Assembly: GCA_003144275.1 (NCBI GenBank)
Contig: NJBF01000008.1
Span: 1-39,231, forward strand
Source: Candidatus Heimdallarchaeota archaeon B3_Heim
GTDB lineage: Archaea; Asgardarchaeota; Heimdallarchaeia; Hodarchaeales; Hodarchaeaceae
Direction of reading: 5' to 3'
Length of the DNA stretch: 39,231 nucleotides
The position numbers and the translations under genes are program-made. Below the pieces are notes generated by a model. It searched no databases and was not told where the DNA came from. It was given only the letters and a program-made list of their open reading frames with translations. Of this stretch, positions 17,611 through 26,217 are shown in pieces (position 1 is the stretch's first letter; each line of letters begins with the position of its first letter).

Positions 17611-17620
17611 TTTATAAGCT
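17611..17620 (-). promoter_or_regulatory. Minus-strand TATA box facing the G+C-rich island
   Basis: The minus strand reads AGCTTATAAA, a good archaeal TATA box, and is preceded by a purine-rich GGG. Start of transcription is expected about 25 bases on, near 17588, which is within 5 bases of the ATG of the 70-codon frame and at the edge of the island. Confidence 0.4.
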
Positions 17621-17803
17621 CCCTAGGAAATTTCGTTTACTTCCTCTTTTCTCGTGAGGTTAAGTGTTCCTATTTGTCTATATTTGGGTATAAATTTATC
17701 GATAGTTAATAACCCTATCATTTAAAAATATCAAAAACTCTAAAACATTATCCTTCGTGATTCCCCTAACTCAAAATTTTGAACCCTGCCTTTGTGGTTT
17801 TTC

Positions 17804-18547
17804 ATGCAAGATGAGAATGTTCCGATAAATGATATTACAGAGAGGAAAAAGCCCTCTCTAGAATTAGATGAGAAAGATATCATTATCAATGATTTACGGG
17901 AAGAAATAAAGCGCATGAAAGATCAATCGAAGCTAAAACTCAATGAAGCTTTTGGTGATTCCACTAATCTCGAAAAACAACTTCAAGAAAGTCAAGATGT
18001 GCTCACTACGGTTAAAACTGCTCTTCAAACAGAAGTAGCAAAATCTGAAACACGAGCTGCTGAAAAACAAGAACTAGAGAAACAGATTCAGGAAATGACT
18101 GAAATTCATGCGCAAAAAGACTCGACAGCTGAATCTTATTTGCAGCAAATTGCGAAATTACAACAGCTACTGCAAGATACAGAAAGCGAGATTGAGGGCA
18201 TAGAAGCAGGTCATTTGGCAATTCAAAGGCAGCTAGAAGAAGAAATCAAACGAATGGAGGACCGATATGGCCAAGTAAGTGAAGATTTAAGCCGAGAATC
18301 ATCTAGTACGCACGCGCAAGATATTCTGATTCGGACTGTCCTCCAAGAATCTGAATTGGGAAAAATCACAATGTTCATTGTTGATTATTTCGAAAATTCT
18401 AAAAAGAAGTCACTAGCTAGAGAAACGATAGCCTTAGAATTACAACTTGCCCCGATTATTATTCGCTCCCACTTACGACTACTACATGGTTTGGGGGTTT
18501 GTTCTTTCAACGAAGTTTCCGGAGAAGTTAAATTAATTAGACAATAA
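17804..18547 (+). CDS. Coiled-coil protein with C-terminal winged-helix domain
   Basis: 247 residues from the ATG at 17804 (an in-frame TTG lies at 17792). Residues about 25-165 are almost entirely charged heptad-type helix rich in Glu, Lys and Gln, a long coiled coil. Residues about 170-247 (from DILIRTVLQES) fold as a winged helix-turn-helix: three helices with SLARETIALEL and the recognition helix IIIRSHLRLLHGLG, then a short beta wing ending VKLIRQ. The C-terminus suits DNA or RNA-machinery binding, the N-terminus dimerisation. It converges on the Arv-type trio with only 29 bases between stops; no functional link is shown. Unknown family. Confidence 0.72.
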   Translation: MQDENVPINDITERKKPSLELDEKDIIINDLREEIKRMKDQSKLKLNEAFGDSTNLEKQLQESQDVLTTVKTALQTEVAKSETRAAEKQELEKQIQEMTEIHAQKDSTAESYLQQIAKLQQLLQDTESEIEGIEAGHLAIQRQLEEEIKRMEDRYGQVSEDLSRESSSTHAQDILIRTVLQESELGKITMFIVDYFENSKKKSLARETIALELQLAPIIIRSHLRLLHGLGVCSFNEVSGEVKLIRQ

Positions 18548-18576
18548 CAGGTGCTTCTTTTATCTGAATAAGCATT

Positions 18577-18921
18577 TTATTTTTTAATGGAGGAGTTGAG
18601 GCGAATTGAATAAACTCCATTATTTCCTGCAATAACAGGCGTTTTCTTTTTCTGAGGTTCACATTTAAGCAATTTATCAACATTAATATCATATATTCCA
18701 ATTTGCTTCTCTCTAATCGTCAGAAACTCCATATCTTCCGGCCGTCCAGCTTTTTCTGGAGTAAAGGATACAGGTTGAGTCGCTTTAGGCTGTAAACGTA
18801 AGCGAAATAAACGATGTCCACATTCACACCCTGTGAAAAGTTCGTTGGCTTTTTCTGGTGTTCGATCGCATTTTGCACAACGATAGCGTGTTAAATTGAC
18901 CTCTCCACTTGTTAAAGCCAT
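18577..18921 (-). CDS. DUF2072 zinc-ribbon protein (ArvC/OapC-type)
   Basis: 114 residues. An N-terminal four-cysteine ribbon, YRCAKC (C15, C18) and GCECGHRLF (C32, C34), matches the archaeal DUF2072/COG3364 zinc-ribbon family, annotated as OapC/ArvC. A hydrophilic linker and a small C-terminal beta segment (NGVYSIRL) follow. It is the last gene of a three-gene minus-strand operon with DUF2073 and an Era-like GTPase, a trio conserved widely in archaea and proposed in comparative genomics to form a vesicle-related or membrane-associated GTPase system; there is no firm biochemical role that I know of. The gap to the preceding gene is 15 bases. Start ATG 18921. Confidence 0.78.
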   Translation of the reverse strand: MALTSGEVNLTRYRCAKCDRTPEKANELFTGCECGHRLFRLRLQPKATQPVSFTPEKAGRPEDMEFLTIREKQIGIYDINVDKLLKCEPQKKKTPVIAGNNGVYSIRLNSSIKK

Positions 18922-18936
18922 ATTTTCACCGTCAAA

Positions 18937-19245
18937 TCAGACAAGAGCAATTGAAAGATGTTCATAGTTATGGGGTGCAATTACCGTCATCTTGAGATTT
19001 CTCCTATTGAACAGTCCGCTCATTCTGAGGGGGGTTGGATTGAGAATTTTATATCCCAAGAACTTTTGGTGATCTATTTGAGTCATAGTTTCCTGTATCA
19101 ATGCAGCTTCTTCTTCAGGATTAAGACCGCCTTCAAAAACCAAAACACAATCTGTTTTCAGTTTTGAAATTATATAATCACATTTTTGGGTGCTGTTCAT
19201 TTTTCGTGTGGTATGTTCGGTTACAAAATTGATACGTAAGTCCAC
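18937..19245 (-). CDS. DUF2073 archaeal protein (ArvB-type)
   Basis: About 102 residues, matching the archaea-specific DUF2073/COG3365 family: an N-terminal beta strand (VDLRINFVTEH), a helix containing KCDYIISKLKTD, then the diagnostic VFEGGLNPEEEAALIQETM segment and a C-terminal LKMTVIAPHNYEHLSIAL strand-helix. The GAGG ribosome-binding site overlaps the GTG at 19254 but is 6 bases ahead of the GTG at 19245, so I prefer 19245. It lies between the Era-like GTPase (3-base gap counted to the first GTG) and the DUF2072 protein, so all three are made together. Predicted soluble and probably a GTPase partner. Confidence 0.78.
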   Translation of the reverse strand: MDLRINFVTEHTTRKMNSTQKCDYIISKLKTDCVLVFEGGLNPEEEAALIQETMTQIDHQKFLGYKILNPTPLRMSGLFNRRNLKMTVIAPHNYEHLSIALV

Positions 19246-19257
19246 TTTTTGCACCTC

Positions 19258-19872
19258 TCACATTCCTGACACAGATAGGATACTTCCATACAATTCATTC
19301 ATTCCAGATCCATCTTTTGCTGAAATTGGAATAATGTCACTTTGGAATGTTTCTTTTACAAGTTCTGGATCAGCCTCGGCCAAATCGGATTTATTGGCCG
19401 CTACAATGATTGGGATTTTTCTTGCTTCAAGATTTCCTATCACAGTCCAATTTATTTGGTCAAATGGTGCACGAGCAGCGTCAACTACTACTATTGCAGC
19501 ATCCATTTTATCTAAGCTTTGAATAGCTTTTATTACACCTCGGGTCGCTTCTTTTGCTCGTTGAATACTATCCTGTCGTGATAAACCATGTTGTTGGAAT
19601 TCACGATAATCAATTGATGTGGTAATACCTGGAGTGTCAACAATGGTTAAATCTAAGGATCCATTATGGTCACTAATAACACAGTGTTCCAGAGCTTTGC
19701 AATCACGAGTTTCATGAGGGACTGGGCTCACCACACCTAATGGTTCACCGTTTCCACATTCATTGGAAATACGATTTGCGAGAGTTGTTTTTCCTGCGTT
19801 AGGAGCTCCCAGGATTCCTATAGTAACTTGGGTTTTTCGGCTACGTGCAAATAATCGCGATAAGATACTCAT
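19258..19872 (-). CDS. Era-like GTPase (ArvA-type)
   Basis: 204-residue TRAFAC-class GTPase. Seen: G1 GAPNAGKTT (22-30), a G2 threonine in the HETRD region (about 54-57), G3 DTPG (79-82), G4 NKSD (150-153) and G5 SAK (184-186). It lacks the KH RNA-binding domain of bacterial Era, as expected for the archaeal family. An insert between G3 and the next strand (ITTSIDYREFQQHGLSRQDS) is typical for this group. First gene of the trio; AGGAGG lies about 10 bases before the ATG at 19872. In archaea the conserved operon GTPase + DUF2073 + zinc ribbon suggests a complex; membrane or vesicle function has been proposed but is not established. Confidence 0.85.
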   Translation of the reverse strand: MSILSRLFARSRKTQVTIGILGAPNAGKTTLANRISNECGNGEPLGVVSPVPHETRDCKALEHCVISDHNGSLDLTIVDTPGITTSIDYREFQQHGLSRQDSIQRAKEATRGVIKAIQSLDKMDAAIVVVDAARAPFDQINWTVIGNLEARKIPIIVAANKSDLAEADPELVKETFQSDIIPISAKDGSGMNELYGSILSVSGM

Positions 19873-19985
19873 CTCATCGATGCCTCCTATTAATTTCTTG
19901 ATTGTTACAAGATTAAGTTAGAGAAAATACTCCTTTTCGCATTAAAAGAAACACATAATATGAGGATAGTACAATTTCCAGTAAA

Positions 19986-21347
19986 TTACCGATTAGAGGA
20001 TCCAAGATGCTTTTCTAGCTCAAAATCTAAAGGATTAGCATAAATGTATTTATGAAAGCTCGCTCCAATAATTCGTAGCGCAGTTATGAGAAGTAGAAGC
20101 GCCACTAACACAAATTCGAACCCAAGATCTTTATCGGTAATAGCTAATACTGTCAAGAGAACTTCCATCAATAATCCAGCAAATAAGGAACCGGTAAAAG
20201 CAAAAATACCTTCAAAAGTGAGCAATATTGAGTAATAACGAGCTCGTGTATCTACAGTGGAACAGTCAAGCGAATAGGACGAAATTGCTGTATCCTCGGC
20301 ACCGAAAGCAAATCCTCCTGGAATATTAACAAGAAGGAGGAACCACACATTTCCTGTAACTAATCCTATTGCGTAACCAAAAGGAACAACCGCATATCCA
20401 AAACGAGAAAGAGTTATCACAATTTTTTTACCAAATCGATCTGCAAGTATTCCCCCAACGGATTGACCAAGTCCCCTTGGTAAATTAAATACTGCCCATA
20501 AAATCGAAACTTCCAACCATGAGTGAGCTACTCTGAGAGTGACAAATGGGAAAATTGGCCAAGCCATGCTCATACAAAATTTAAAGAAGCTGTTGATTGG
20601 GAGTAACCTTTTAAAGGGTTCATTCCTTTCAATCAAGTTTCGGGTCGAAGGATGGAGCTCATCTCGAAATATAGCTCTTTTACGAATGTCATATTTTTCT
20701 TTAAGAAATAATTCACTCCCTAATGCTAGCGTAAAGATAATAGCTCCAGTTATGAATGGAATAAAGAAGACTGGTTTACTTTCTGCATATGTAGCTATTT
20801 CTGAGGGAAATGGAAATGGTGTACTATCCATCCACCATCCTAAGAGAAGAATAACAAAAAGCGAGCTTAATGTGCCAATCGAATTAATAAATCCGATAAA
20901 TGATGCACGTTTTTCTTCAGAGGTATAGTCACCAAGAAAAGCTATCCAAGCTGGGATAAAGCTGAATCCAAGTGACGTCATGATTATTGATAGGAGTACG
21001 AGTTCAAGAGGATTGGATACAAATGGAGTGAGAAAAATGGTTAAGGCCAAAGTCGTTAATCCAATGGTCATGACTAATTTACGCCCTCTCAGATCAGCTA
21101 GCCAACCCCAAACAGATTGAAATAAATTTGAACCTAAATTTCTCACAGATGTGAGAATAGATTGCTCTAAAGGACTTGCACCCAAAACTACCCCAAAATA
21201 GGAAAGATAAGTGAAGATAGATGACCTTCCAGCCGCCCAAGCGATACTGGTGGTATAAATAGGAATTTTTTCCCTCTTCTCTTTAGATTTTCTTTCTGAG
21301 TCTGTATCTTTATCTGAAGAAGTGGTCGACGTAATATCAGAACTCAT
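19986..21347 (-). CDS. Major facilitator superfamily transporter
   Basis: About 453 residues, twelve hydrophobic helices. MFS motif A appears as WGWLADLRGRKLVM between helices 2 and 3 and again in the second half as GGILADRFGKKIVI. A hydrophilic N-terminus of about 35 residues, rich in Ser, Asp, Lys and Glu, precedes helix 1. The frame opens at a TTG (21365); the ATG at 21347 is preferred. A loop near the middle of 40 or so charged residues separates the two six-helix bundles. It follows the ABC exporter pair on the same strand with a 117-base gap. Substrate unknown; drug or metabolite efflux is a generic inference. Confidence 0.85.
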   Translation of the reverse strand: MSSDITSTTSSDKDTDSERKSKEKREKIPIYTTSIAWAAGRSSIFTYLSYFGVVLGASPLEQSILTSVRNLGSNLFQSVWGWLADLRGRKLVMTIGLTTLALTIFLTPFVSNPLELVLLSIIMTSLGFSFIPAWIAFLGDYTSEEKRASFIGFINSIGTLSSLFVILLLGWWMDSTPFPFPSEIATYAESKPVFFIPFITGAIIFTLALGSELFLKEKYDIRKRAIFRDELHPSTRNLIERNEPFKRLLPINSFFKFCMSMAWPIFPFVTLRVAHSWLEVSILWAVFNLPRGLGQSVGGILADRFGKKIVITLSRFGYAVVPFGYAIGLVTGNVWFLLLVNIPGGFAFGAEDTAISSYSLDCSTVDTRARYYSILLTFEGIFAFTGSLFAGLLMEVLLTVLAITDKDLGFEFVLVALLLLITALRIIGASFHKYIYANPLDFELEKHLGSSNR

Positions 21348-21464
21348 TAGTTTAAACAAATCCAATATACTTAAGATTCTATTAATTTAGGTTAATATAA
21401 GACAATAATCCATAATCCTAGAACATTTTTGGCGAGATGAAGATTGGTTAATCAATATATTTTC

Positions 21465-23240
21465 TCAGATATCCTGTCCAGCGAATTGCTTCTCATACAA
21501 ATCAGTAAAAATTCCCCCCTTGTTCATCAGTTCATGAAAAGTTCCCATTTCTACAATATTACCCTTATCAAGAACCACGATTTGATCAACAAACCGAATG
21601 GTACTTAATCTGTGGGCGATAACAAGGGTGGTACGATTACTAAGAATGTTATGCATACTTTGTTGGATCACCAGTTCAGTATGTGCATCAACTGAAGAGG
21701 TGGCTTCATCCAAAATTAATATTTTTGGATTTGCAAGCAGGGCGCGTGCAAAACAAATTAATTGACGTTCACCCATGGATAAACGAGAGCCACGCTCCCC
21801 TACCTGAAAATCAAGTCCTTTGCTCATCGTAAAGTCATAGGCTCCTACTTTTAGAAGCGCTCTTTCAATTTCTTTATCTGAAGCGTTAGAATTTCCGTAT
21901 AGAAGGTTATTCCGAATGCTATCACTGAACAAAAAACTATCTTGGGGGATAATTGCAATATTTTCCCTGTAGTTCTCTAAATTACAGTCACGGATATCGA
22001 CATCATCTAACATAATATTTCCGTCTTCAAAATCGTAAAATCGCAATAGTAGACTAGCTAGGGTAGTTTTTCCAGCGCCAGTATGACCCACTAACGCATA
22101 TGTCTGTTGGGGAGGAATCACTAAAGAAAAGTCTGTCAAAACAGGCTCTGTATCTGGAGTATAGCGAAATGTTACTTTGTTAAATACTAATTTCCCCGCA
22201 ACATCAGTGAGATATTTATCATCTCTTGATACAACTTGAGGTTTACTGTCCAAGATATCAAATATTCGTTCTATTGCAGCCATAGAGCTTAATAAGCTGT
22301 TGTAGAAGTTTGAAAGCACCATAATCGGAAGCGACAAACGTGTAACATATGAAAGAAAGGCAACTAATGTTCCTGGAGATATGAGCTCTTGACCCACTGA
22401 ATATCCCCCTACAGAAAGAACTAAAGCGGTTCCTAATGTTAGGAGTAAGTCCATAAGGGGAAACATAATAGCAAATAGCATTAATGCTCGTATTCGTGCT
22501 TGGTAATTATCTAGATTTAAAAGGTTAAATTCGTCTGTGACAAATTCTTCTGCTGAAAGTGCTTTCGTTACCGTTATTCCACTGATTGCCTCTTGATAAT
22601 ATCCAGTAACCTTAGCTAATGTTCTTCTCGTTCGTTGCCAAGCTGATCTAGTTTTGATTCGAAAATAGACAATAAAAACAGCTAAGAAGGGAAAAAAAAC
22701 AATTATTGTCAAACTCAAAGTAACATCTAGGGAAAACAATACAAGAAATAAGAGCCCTAGAAACATAACATTAACAACGGCATCGATAATTCCAGTAGAA
22801 AGTAAATTAAGTAATCTTTCCACATCATTCGTAATCCTAGATACTATTCGCCCTGTCGCTTCCTTATCATAGTAATCCATACTAAGTTCTTGAAGCTGAT
22901 AGAATGCCTCTTCTCGTATTTTCGTTATTATACGTAATCCTGTAATTGTGGTAACATAGCTTGTGATAACATTTAACAAAAATGAAAATACTGTTACAGA
23001 AAAATATATGATAGCAATAAAGCCTAATCCATTCAAATCCTTCTTGAGAATATAGTCATCAATAACGGATTTTAATAACAAAGGTTGGATGATTGTCAAA
23101 AACGTGGCTAAAAGCATCCCAACCAAAGCAACAGAAAAAATTTTACGATGGGGTAGTGTATAACGAATCAATCGCTTAAAGAGTTCAAAATCAGAATACT
23201 TATGATGCAGCAAATCTCGCTGATCCTGCCCGTGTGCCAT
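21465..23240 (-). CDS. ABC exporter half-transporter, catalytically competent NBD
   Basis: 591 residues: a six-helix exporter domain (about 1-325) fused to an ATPase (about 360-591), the MsbA/MdlB half-transporter layout. The ATPase has Walker A GHTGAGKTT (385-393), Q-loop Q433, Walker B ILILDE with catalytic E512 and the switch histidine H543 in IAHRLS. Its signature is degenerate, LSMGE (487-491) rather than LSGGQ. That is the expected complement of its neighbour, which has a normal signature but a defective Walker B and H-loop, so the two should form an asymmetric heterodimer with one working ATP site. The ATG at 23240 follows the partner's stop by 1 base, and GAGAGAGGA precedes it inside the partner gene. 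Confidence 0.92.
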   Translation of the reverse strand: MAHGQDQRDLLHHKYSDFELFKRLIRYTLPHRKIFSVALVGMLLATFLTIIQPLLLKSVIDDYILKKDLNGLGFIAIIYFSVTVFSFLLNVITSYVTTITGLRIITKIREEAFYQLQELSMDYYDKEATGRIVSRITNDVERLLNLLSTGIIDAVVNVMFLGLLFLVLFSLDVTLSLTIIVFFPFLAVFIVYFRIKTRSAWQRTRRTLAKVTGYYQEAISGITVTKALSAEEFVTDEFNLLNLDNYQARIRALMLFAIMFPLMDLLLTLGTALVLSVGGYSVGQELISPGTLVAFLSYVTRLSLPIMVLSNFYNSLLSSMAAIERIFDILDSKPQVVSRDDKYLTDVAGKLVFNKVTFRYTPDTEPVLTDFSLVIPPQQTYALVGHTGAGKTTLASLLLRFYDFEDGNIMLDDVDIRDCNLENYRENIAIIPQDSFLFSDSIRNNLLYGNSNASDKEIERALLKVGAYDFTMSKGLDFQVGERGSRLSMGERQLICFARALLANPKILILDEATSSVDAHTELVIQQSMHNILSNRTTLVIAHRLSTIRFVDQIVVLDKGNIVEMGTFHELMNKGGIFTDLYEKQFAGQDI

Positions 23241-23241
23241 T

Positions 23242-25053
23242 TTATTCCTCTCTCTCCTTAATGATTTTTTCTAGTGTGAGTTTTACATCGATTTGGCCAC
23301 TTTCTTGGGTCTTCCAAAGCAGAGGATAGATTTCACCAGTTTTGATTAGTTCATCATGAGTTCCTTCTTCAATTATCTGTCCGCGATTTAGAATCACGAT
23401 ACGATCAACATTTTTTAAAGTACTGAGACGTTGAGTTATGAAAATTACAGTATGCTTGATTGAAGAAGTCTTTAGCATTTTATCAAATGCCGTAAGAAAT
23501 TGTGCTTCTGTATAAATATCGAGAGAGGAGGTGGCATCGTCAAGGACCATTATTGGATTTTTCCGAAGAAGCATCCTCGCAATTGCTAATCTCTGCTTTT
23601 GACCTCCAGATAGTGTCACTCCCCTCTCTCCTACAAGAGTATTAAGTCCATCAGGTAAGGATTTTATAAATTCGGCTAGCTGTGTAATTTTTAAAACCTG
23701 TTCAATCTCCGATGTATCAATATCACCAAGTTCAAATATTAAATTCTCTGCTATTGTCCTTCCAAACAGGAATGGTTCTTGATGTACAAATCCAACACAT
23801 TTCCGCCACGTTGATAGATCAAGATCTGCAATATTATGTGAATTCCCATTGTATTCAACAAGAACCTGTCCTGAGGTTACATCCTGAAAACGTGGAATTA
23901 GGGAAATTAGCGTACTCTTCCCAGAACCAGTTGATCCTAATATTGCTACTTTTTCTCCCGATTTTATTGTCAAGGATATATTTGAGAGAATAGCACGATC
24001 TGAGTACTTGAATGAAACTCGATCAAACAGAATATGAGGAGTTTCATTTAAAGGAACAGTATATCCAACCATTTCCTTCTCTGTGAACGATGTATCTTCA
24101 ATAAGAGAAAACACACGGTTCCCTGCTGCTACTACACGTTGATATGTTATTAGAGAAAACGCAAGAAATCGTGTAGGTAAAGCGAGCATTGTAAAGTAGG
24201 TGAATAACGAAATGAGTATTCCTGTGGATATTCGTTCTTCAATGGCTGCTACCCCCCCAGCATAGATTAGAATCGTTACTAGAAGATTCACAACTAAGAC
24301 AATGGAGGGAAGGAAAATTGATCGGATTTTAAACGCATATGCCCTGAGTTCCATGTATCCTTGATTATGTTGGTCAAACTTTTGCTTTTCTCGTTCCTCC
24401 GCGTGAAAGGCCCTAACTATTTGAGCTCCTGAGATATTTTCAGTAATAACTGCAGTCAGTTCTCCATATTTTTCGCGTAATTCAAAAAATAGCGGCCCTA
24501 AGATGCGAGAAATCCCGTATGAAAGAAGAATTAGGCTTGGAGTGACAACAGCTATAAGTAGGAAGAGTGTGACATCAATGGAAAGGAGAATTAGATAAAT
24601 ACCTGTGTAGGTCAAAAATGCTTGCAGGAGAATTCTTTCTCCCCATACAAGAAATTCACCAATTGGTTCAAGATCTGTTGTTGCCCGTGACATCAAATCA
24701 CCTGTTCTGTGGCGATCAAAGAATTTCATATTAGACGTTTCATACTTGACAAAAAGATCCGACCTAATTTCACGAATGATTGCTTCTCCTTGTAAATAAC
24801 CTGAATATCTTCCCACAAAATGCATGATTCCGCGAATAAGACTTGCAATTACGATTAAAACCACGCCTGAAAGAACTAAAGATGTTTCAAAGTTACCTGT
24901 TTCTAGTGATTTGAGAATATTATCAATCGTAAGTCCTATTAGCAATGGAATGGCTAATTCAGCGACTTGAGATATAAAAATGGATACTAACACGAGTAAA
25001 GCTAGAGATTTACGTGTAAGTAGGTATGAAAGTAGCTGTTTTAAGACATTCAC
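23242..25053 (-). CDS. ABC exporter half-transporter, degenerate NBD partner
   Basis: 603 residues with the same layout: six helices (about 1-320) and an ATPase (about 340-580). Walker A GSTGSGKST (373-381) and Q425 are intact, and the signature LSGGQ (481-485) is canonical. The catalytic glutamate after Walker B is aspartate (VLDD, D506), and the switch histidine is glutamine (FITQRLS, Q541). These are the classic changes of the degenerate subunit in heterodimeric exporters such as TM287/288, BmrCD and LmrCD, and they pair with the altered signature in the neighbouring subunit. Start is a GTG at 25053. Substrate unknown; lipids or drugs are usual. The MscS-type gene lies 43 bases upstream on the same strand. 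Confidence 0.92.
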   Translation of the reverse strand: MNVLKQLLSYLLTRKSLALLVLVSIFISQVAELAIPLLIGLTIDNILKSLETGNFETSLVLSGVVLIVIASLIRGIMHFVGRYSGYLQGEAIIREIRSDLFVKYETSNMKFFDRHRTGDLMSRATTDLEPIGEFLVWGERILLQAFLTYTGIYLILLSIDVTLFLLIAVVTPSLILLSYGISRILGPLFFELREKYGELTAVITENISGAQIVRAFHAEEREKQKFDQHNQGYMELRAYAFKIRSIFLPSIVLVVNLLVTILIYAGGVAAIEERISTGILISLFTYFTMLALPTRFLAFSLITYQRVVAAGNRVFSLIEDTSFTEKEMVGYTVPLNETPHILFDRVSFKYSDRAILSNISLTIKSGEKVAILGSTGSGKSTLISLIPRFQDVTSGQVLVEYNGNSHNIADLDLSTWRKCVGFVHQEPFLFGRTIAENLIFELGDIDTSEIEQVLKITQLAEFIKSLPDGLNTLVGERGVTLSGGQKQRLAIARMLLRKNPIMVLDDATSSLDIYTEAQFLTAFDKMLKTSSIKHTVIFITQRLSTLKNVDRIVILNRGQIIEEGTHDELIKTGEIYPLLWKTQESGQIDVKLTLEKIIKEREE

Positions 25054-25096
25054 TAAGGATTTGCACCTCTAAGGTTAGATAATTTCAACCAAGAAG

Positions 25097-26011
25097 TTAG
25101 GTACTAGCCTCATCAATTTTTTCCTCAAAAAAACCGAGAATCTCGCTTTTCAAGTCGAAAATTATATAAGGATTAGCTACAATTATATTTAACTGAAATA
25201 TCGATCTAGATTTCATGAACCAACTGATTTCTGTCACCGTACGGGAACTGAACTTATTACTTGTGGCATCTAGCGCATTTTTCGCAAGAGAGTAGGCGTA
25301 TTTGTCTGCATTCACGTTTACTTCCAGTGGATAAAGATAATATTTTTGATCCTTCTGATTAGCAAATTTTGTTCTCATTCCTTTGAGGATATCGACTACA
25401 TCATCCACACTGTCGAACTTATCACCTTCATGATCCCTCCAAGTAATTGTACCCTTATCCAGTGACTCAGATGGGATAGTTATCTCGGTGTTCTTAATGA
25501 TAGTCCCCAATAATTTTTGATTAGTGATTAGTACATGCACTCCTTCCGGGGTAAGGATATTAGTATAATTGATAGAAATTTCTTCCACAATTCCTTCTAC
25601 CTTAAAATTGGGAAGGATGACATAATCACCTACACTAAACGGATTAGTAACCAATAAATACAAACCACTGATGAAATTGCCTATCGTTGAAGAAGATGCA
25701 AAACCGATTGCAGTACCGAGTAATGCAGCCGCACCAACAAAGAATTCTGGACCACCTAACCACAACAACCCTAATAGTAAAATTGTGGCTCTACCTATGG
25801 TGCGTAACGCATTATGTTGAGTCGGAGTTAGTTTTGACTTAATTCTGTTTAATAAAAAGCTCCAAAGAAGCCAGAAACAAATGAAAATCAGCATACCAAT
25901 TGCCAGACCTTGTAAGAATGGAATGGAATCGTCATATAATGATTGAAAAGTTATTATTACCTTGTCAAGGGAATCTTGTAAGACTGTCAAGTATATCACT
26001 TCAATTTTCAA
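25097..26011 (-). CDS. MscS-family small-conductance mechanosensitive channel
   Basis: 304 residues. Three hydrophobic helices lie at about 35-55, 70-90 and 90-115. The last is Ala/Gly-rich (GAAALLGTAIGFASSSTIGN), the pore-lining TM3 pattern of MscS, and runs into LYLLVTNPFSVGDYVIL, the start of the beta domain that is the most conserved part of the family. The C-terminal alpha/beta vestibule domain follows to residue 304. It would release solutes on hypo-osmotic shock. The frame starts at TTG 26011; a GTG at 25999 is an alternative, and no ATG lies before the first helix. It may be transcribed with the ABC exporter pair downstream. Confidence 0.88.
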   Translation of the reverse strand: MKIEVIYLTVLQDSLDKVIITFQSLYDDSIPFLQGLAIGMLIFICFWLLWSFLLNRIKSKLTPTQHNALRTIGRATILLLGLLWLGGPEFFVGAAALLGTAIGFASSSTIGNFISGLYLLVTNPFSVGDYVILPNFKVEGIVEEISINYTNILTPEGVHVLITNQKLLGTIIKNTEITIPSESLDKGTITWRDHEGDKFDSVDDVVDILKGMRTKFANQKDQKYYLYPLEVNVNADKYAYSLAKNALDATSNKFSSRTVTEISWFMKSRSIFQLNIIVANPYIIFDLKSEILGFFEEKIDEAST

Positions 26012-26217
26012 ACGGAATGTTTATTTTTAATTAGCTTACCTCACCATTTCCCTCCTTCAGGAATCTTGGGAATATCCACTTAGATATTTATTCTCAGGTC
26101 AATCATAATGCATCAGATCGAGGTAGAGAATACCCATTAGGAAGCTAATAAAACAGAGAAATCTTACCTCCCAATCATGATACTGTATATAAAATCATTC
26201 TAATATTCTAAATATCA

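Larger units (their letters stand above)
17103..17803. other. Long gene-poor region with a G+C-rich, hairpin-rich island
   Basis: About 700 bases without a convincing gene. The first 220 and last 180 bases are AT-rich. The centre, about 17380-17600, is visibly richer in G+C and contains repeated and inverted elements described in the next entry. A 70-codon frame on the minus strand (17379-17591) runs through the island, but its composition may simply follow the island's. Confidence 0.45.
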
